Shown piece by piece: positions 4,327 through 6,467 of a stretch of DNA of 6,467 nt. The stretch spans positions 1 through 6,467 of the forward strand of contig JAMOMX010000411.1 in the NCBI GenBank assembly GCA_027066935.1. The letters run 5' to 3'. The notes under the pieces were generated by a model, which saw only the letters and a program-made list of their open reading frames with translations, had not been told where the DNA came from and searched no databases. This DNA is from Sulfurimonas sp. (GTDB lineage Bacteria > Campylobacterota > Campylobacteria > Campylobacterales > Sulfurimonadaceae). Position numbers and translations under genes: made by a program. Every line of letters begins with the position of its first letter. The stretch's first letter is position 1.

Positions 4327-5032
4327 GTCTGCCGCACGACAAACTAGAGAGTTTATAGAAAACCTAAAAGCTTCTAAACTCTTTACTTATGATGATATTC
4401 CTATGGAAAATAAATCAGCCGTTGCCATCGAGCTTAGTCGTCTTTACAAACAAGGCATCATCAAAAAGGTCTCAAAAGGCAAGTTTTACAAGCCTAAAAA
4501 GAGTATCTTTGGAGAGTTAGAGCCAAGTTTTGATGAGAAGATAAAAAGCTACATGGATAAAGATAGTTATGAGACAGGTATCAATGCTTATAAAAGATTG
4601 GGGCTTACTACACAAGTGGCAAACTCAGTTACCATAGCGACAAACAGACCATACAAAAAAGTAAAAGTGAAAGATATAACTATCCTCTTTGTACCAAAAA
4701 GAGTAGATGCTCCTAAAAAAGAGAGTAATCTTTTGGTTATATTAGATGCTTTAAAGGATATAAAAAAGATACCAGATAGCTCACCTGATGATGTGATAAT
4801 TGCTATCAAAAAGATAATCGCTAAGTTAGAAAAAGATAAACAGTTAAAACTCATAAACTATGCAAGAGCTTATTCTCCTCGTGTTGTAGCCCTCATCGGT
4901 GCTATATTTACAGAGATTGGTCTAAAAGATGAAGTCTTAGAGCTAAAACAGATGTTAAACCCTTTAACAAAGTTTAGACTAAACCTGAAAGATAGTGTGC
5001 TAAGATATAAAAAAGAGTGGGAGATAAGTTAG
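4325..5032 (+). CDS. abiEi: AbiEi-type antitoxin / repressor (DUF6088-like)
   Basis: This 235-residue protein is the predicted antitoxin and transcriptional repressor of an AbiE (type IV) toxin-antitoxin module. Residues about 5-57 form a winged-helix DNA-binding domain (FTYDDI, then ELSRLYKQGIIKKVSKGKFY). Residues about 84-125 carry the DUF6088-like block with GINAYKRLGLTTQ and ATNRPYKKVKVK. The C-terminal part from about 135 is helical and is the likely antitoxin half. In known systems the antitoxin does not need to bind the toxin protein stably. The gene has a strong promoter and an operator candidate overlapping its start, and a Shine-Dalgarno AGGAG six bases upstream. Its TAG stop shares a base with the toxin's likely GTG start. 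Confidence 0.85.
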   Translation: MSAARQTREFIENLKASKLFTYDDIPMENKSAVAIELSRLYKQGIIKKVSKGKFYKPKKSIFGELEPSFDEKIKSYMDKDSYETGINAYKRLGLTTQVANSVTIATNRPYKKVKVKDITILFVPKRVDAPKKESNLLVILDALKDIKKIPDSSPDDVIIAIKKIIAKLEKDKQLKLINYARAYSPRVVALIGAIFTEIGLKDEVLELKQMLNPLTKFRLNLKDSVLRYKKEWEIS

Positions 5033-5994
5033 TGATATTTCACAAAGATAGAGAGATTTTTAGTCAGGCAGTAGAAGCTACAGCAGTGTGGTTAAAAATC
5101 AATCCTCTTTTTGTTGAAAAGGATTATTGGGTAACTTATGTTTTAAAGAGTCTATCGGTTAGTGAGTTTTCAGATATTGCTATATTTAAAGGTGGTACTT
5201 CTCTCTCAAAGGCTTATAAGTTGATAGAGAGATTTTCAGAAGATATAGATTTGGCAGTTATCACTAACGATAAAAGTTCAAATCAAATAAAAAAATTATT
5301 GAAAAGTATAGAATCTGCTCTGCTAGATGCTAATTTTACAGAGATAAAAGAGCATCCTAAAAGTTCCAAAGGCTCACAATTTAGAAAAACACTACACTCA
5401 TACCCAAAGAGAGAAGATGGTGACTTTGGAGAAGCCGATGAAAATATCATGCTTGAGATAAACTCTTTTGCCTCTCCTTATCCTTTTGATAAGATGCCAA
5501 TTTCTTCATATATAGCTGATTTTTTATCTCAAAAAGAGCCTAGTTTGACAAGTAAGTATCAATTAGAGCCTTTTTTTGTAAATGTGTTAGATATAAAGAG
5601 AACATTTTGTGAAAAACTTAGTGCTGTTGCAAGAGCTTCACATGAGAGTGATGAAGAGTATAACCAACTCAAAGTCAAGATAAGACATCTTTATGATATA
5701 CACTTTTTGATGCAAGATAGTGAGATAAAAAGCTTTGTCAAAAGTGAAGATTTTAAAAAGATGCTCAAAGATGTTCGTTATGATGATCAAGCTCAGTTTT
5801 CATCTTCATGGGCAGATATAAAACTTTGTAAAACAGATATATTTTCAAACTCTTTGGAAGTTATCAAAAAGTTAGAGAAGTATTACAACGAGAGTTTTAG
5901 TCAATTGGTCTATTCGGATTTTTTACCAGATATTTTGGAGATAGAAAAGAGCATACTTGAAGTAGGTAACTTGTTACAGCAGAACGATTTATAA
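5032..5994 (+). CDS. abiEii: AbiEii-type nucleotidyltransferase toxin (DUF1814-like)
   Basis: This 320-residue protein is the predicted toxin of the AbiE module. Family members are nucleotidyltransferases; some are reported to use GTP or to modify tRNA ends, but the target here is unknown. The active-site motif is complete: FKGGTSLSKAY (Gly54-Gly55) followed by EDID (Asp71 and Asp73). Downstream are MLEINSF (about 140-146), KRTFCEKL (about 189-196) and RHLYDIHF (about 218-225), as expected for motifs II-IV of the family. I prefer GTG 5032, sharing a base with the antitoxin's stop, because GGGAG at 5019-5023 lies eight bases before it. GTG 5017 is an in-frame alternative adding five residues. 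It looks intact. Confidence 0.85.
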   Translation: MIFHKDREIFSQAVEATAVWLKINPLFVEKDYWVTYVLKSLSVSEFSDIAIFKGGTSLSKAYKLIERFSEDIDLAVITNDKSSNQIKKLLKSIESALLDANFTEIKEHPKSSKGSQFRKTLHSYPKREDGDFGEADENIMLEINSFASPYPFDKMPISSYIADFLSQKEPSLTSKYQLEPFFVNVLDIKRTFCEKLSAVARASHESDEEYNQLKVKIRHLYDIHFLMQDSEIKSFVKSEDFKKMLKDVRYDDQAQFSSSWADIKLCKTDIFSNSLEVIKKLEKYYNESFSQLVYSDFLPDILEIEKSILEVGNLLQQNDL

Positions 5995-6086
5995 AGCTCT
6001 TTTTTGATATCGAATTTGGTATTATTTGTTGTAGAGGTTATCAAGGTAGGTAGCAGAGGTGATATATATAAATAACAGTCTCAAAG
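5995..6086. other. Gene-free stretch after the AbiE operon
   Basis: No gene is seen between the toxin stop and the repeats at 6087. GCTCTTTT at 5996-6003 could pair with AAAAGAGC at 5945-5952 inside the toxin gene and is followed by a short T-run. The 43-base loop makes this a weak terminator candidate. Confidence 0.3.
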
Positions 6087-6104
6087 TGCGTCACTTTTGC
6101 GTCA
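6087..6104. repeat. Tandem TGCGTCA motifs, possible integrase arm sites
   Basis: TGCGTCA occurs at 6087-6093 and again at 6098-6104, a spacing of 11 bases or about one helical turn. They lie about 110 bases from the tRNA-like sequence at 6213. Short direct repeats at this distance from an attachment core are typical arm-type binding sites of tyrosine recombinases. No integrase gene is in the window. Confidence 0.3.
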
Positions 6105-6212
6105 GTTAAGTATCGTTTTAGCAGCTTTTAAGAGTATGTGGCAGTTACTAGAGATGCCCTTACCATCGTAAAAAGCCTAAATAACGGGTTTAAGAGCGGT
6201 TTTTTCTGAGAT

Positions 6213-6235
6213 TTCGAGTCTCGTCCGCCGCGCCA
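6213..6235 (+). other. tRNA 3'-end-like sequence, candidate attachment site
   Basis: TTCGAGTC followed by a GC-rich tail ending GCGCCA has the form of a T-loop, T-stem and acceptor strand with discriminator G and the CCA end of a tRNA gene. It is strikingly GC-rich for this AT-rich window. The matching upstream half is absent: no complementary acceptor strand (it should resemble GCGGCGG) lies about 70 bases before it, and the 5' T-stem bases do not pair properly. A 3' tRNA fragment without its gene is what integrative elements leave at the end opposite the intact tRNA. The orientation would put the element to the left and host DNA to the right. The tRNA identity cannot be determined here. Confidence 0.5.
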
Positions 6236-6467
6236 TTTGAAATACTTTTAAATTGGGCTTTGTGCAAAATTCAATATATATAAATCAATTAAAACAGAGT
6301 AAATACACTTTAATGTTAACCCTCTAACTTTTACTATAAACCTGAGAAATAAGTTTGGAATATTTGGTAGTCTATATTTATTTTTTTGTAAGATATTTTA
6401 GATTTATAAATATCATGCATGAGAGAGTTGATTCCACTGACTGATTAAGTTATACTTTTTGTCCAAT
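6236..6467. other. No gene seen; possible flanking host DNA
   Basis: This AT-rich tail holds no convincing reading frame on either strand. The longest I looked at is 28 codons on the minus strand (6334-6420), without support. An inverted repeat GATATTT (6392-6398) / AAATATC (6408-6414) lacks a T-run. If 6213-6235 is an attachment site, this is the start of the host chromosome. Confidence 0.5.

Noticed and set aside
4588..4854. Minus-strand open frame opposite the AbiEi antitoxin
   Set aside because: Antisense shadow of a well-supported gene; hydrophobic translation is a by-product of the lysine-rich sense strand.
6150..6235. Complete tRNA gene ending at 6235
   Set aside because: No 5' acceptor strand complementary to the 3' tail, no anticodon arm, and the T-stem 5' bases do not pair; only a 3' fragment is present.
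6334..6420. 28-codon minus-strand open frame near the right edge
   Set aside because: Too short, no ribosome site and no motif; expected by chance in AT-rich DNA.

Overview
The window is an AT-rich accessory region. Gene style (AGA/ATA-rich codons, lysine/isoleucine-rich proteins, tight start-stop overlaps, extended -10 promoters with weak -35 boxes) suggests Campylobacterota, for example a Sulfurimonas- or Sulfurovum-like organism. That placement is an inference from composition and protein style; no housekeeping gene or rRNA is present to prove it.

Layout, left to right. Positions 1-125 look like one end of an IS21-type insertion sequence that interrupts a fragment of an unknown gene (repeat R1a, 125-279). 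This abuts repeat R2a (283-419), which carries the promoter and first codons of the first toxin-antitoxin module, mntA1-hepT1 (392-1115). A secreted ankyrin-repeat protein follows (1175-1939). Next come a frameshifted gene remnant (1971-2296), a second copy of R2 (R2b, 2249-2385) and a short fossil of another antitoxin gene (2381-2409). The second module, mntA2-hepT2, occupies 2477-3134. An unknown gene with an internal stop (3154-3474) ends in the second copy of R1 (R1b). A small putative antitoxin (3646-3945) is coupled to a broken AbiEii-type nucleotidyltransferase (3942-4181) and closed by a strong hairpin terminator. An intact AbiE-type module (4325-5994) has a well-formed promoter and a palindromic operator candidate. 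At the right, 6213-6235 is a GC-rich sequence that looks like the 3' end of a tRNA gene, a candidate attachment site, with repeated TGCGTCA motifs about 110 bases inside it. Beyond it, to 6467, I see no gene.

Four separate nucleotidyltransferase-fold genes lie within about 5.6 kb: two MntA antitoxins, one broken AbiEii-type toxin and one intact AbiEii-type toxin. In MntA/HepT systems the MntA enzyme adenylylates and silences the HEPN ribonuclease HepT. In AbiE systems the nucleotidyltransferase is itself the toxin and AbiEi represses the operon. All intact genes are on the + strand and appear self-regulated as small operons. The simplest reading is a toxin-antitoxin-rich end of an integrated element, rearranged repeatedly through direct repeats and microhomology. 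No wholly new system is evident. The most informative signals are the nested repeats, the recombination scar at 2381-2409, the AbiE operator and the putative attachment site.
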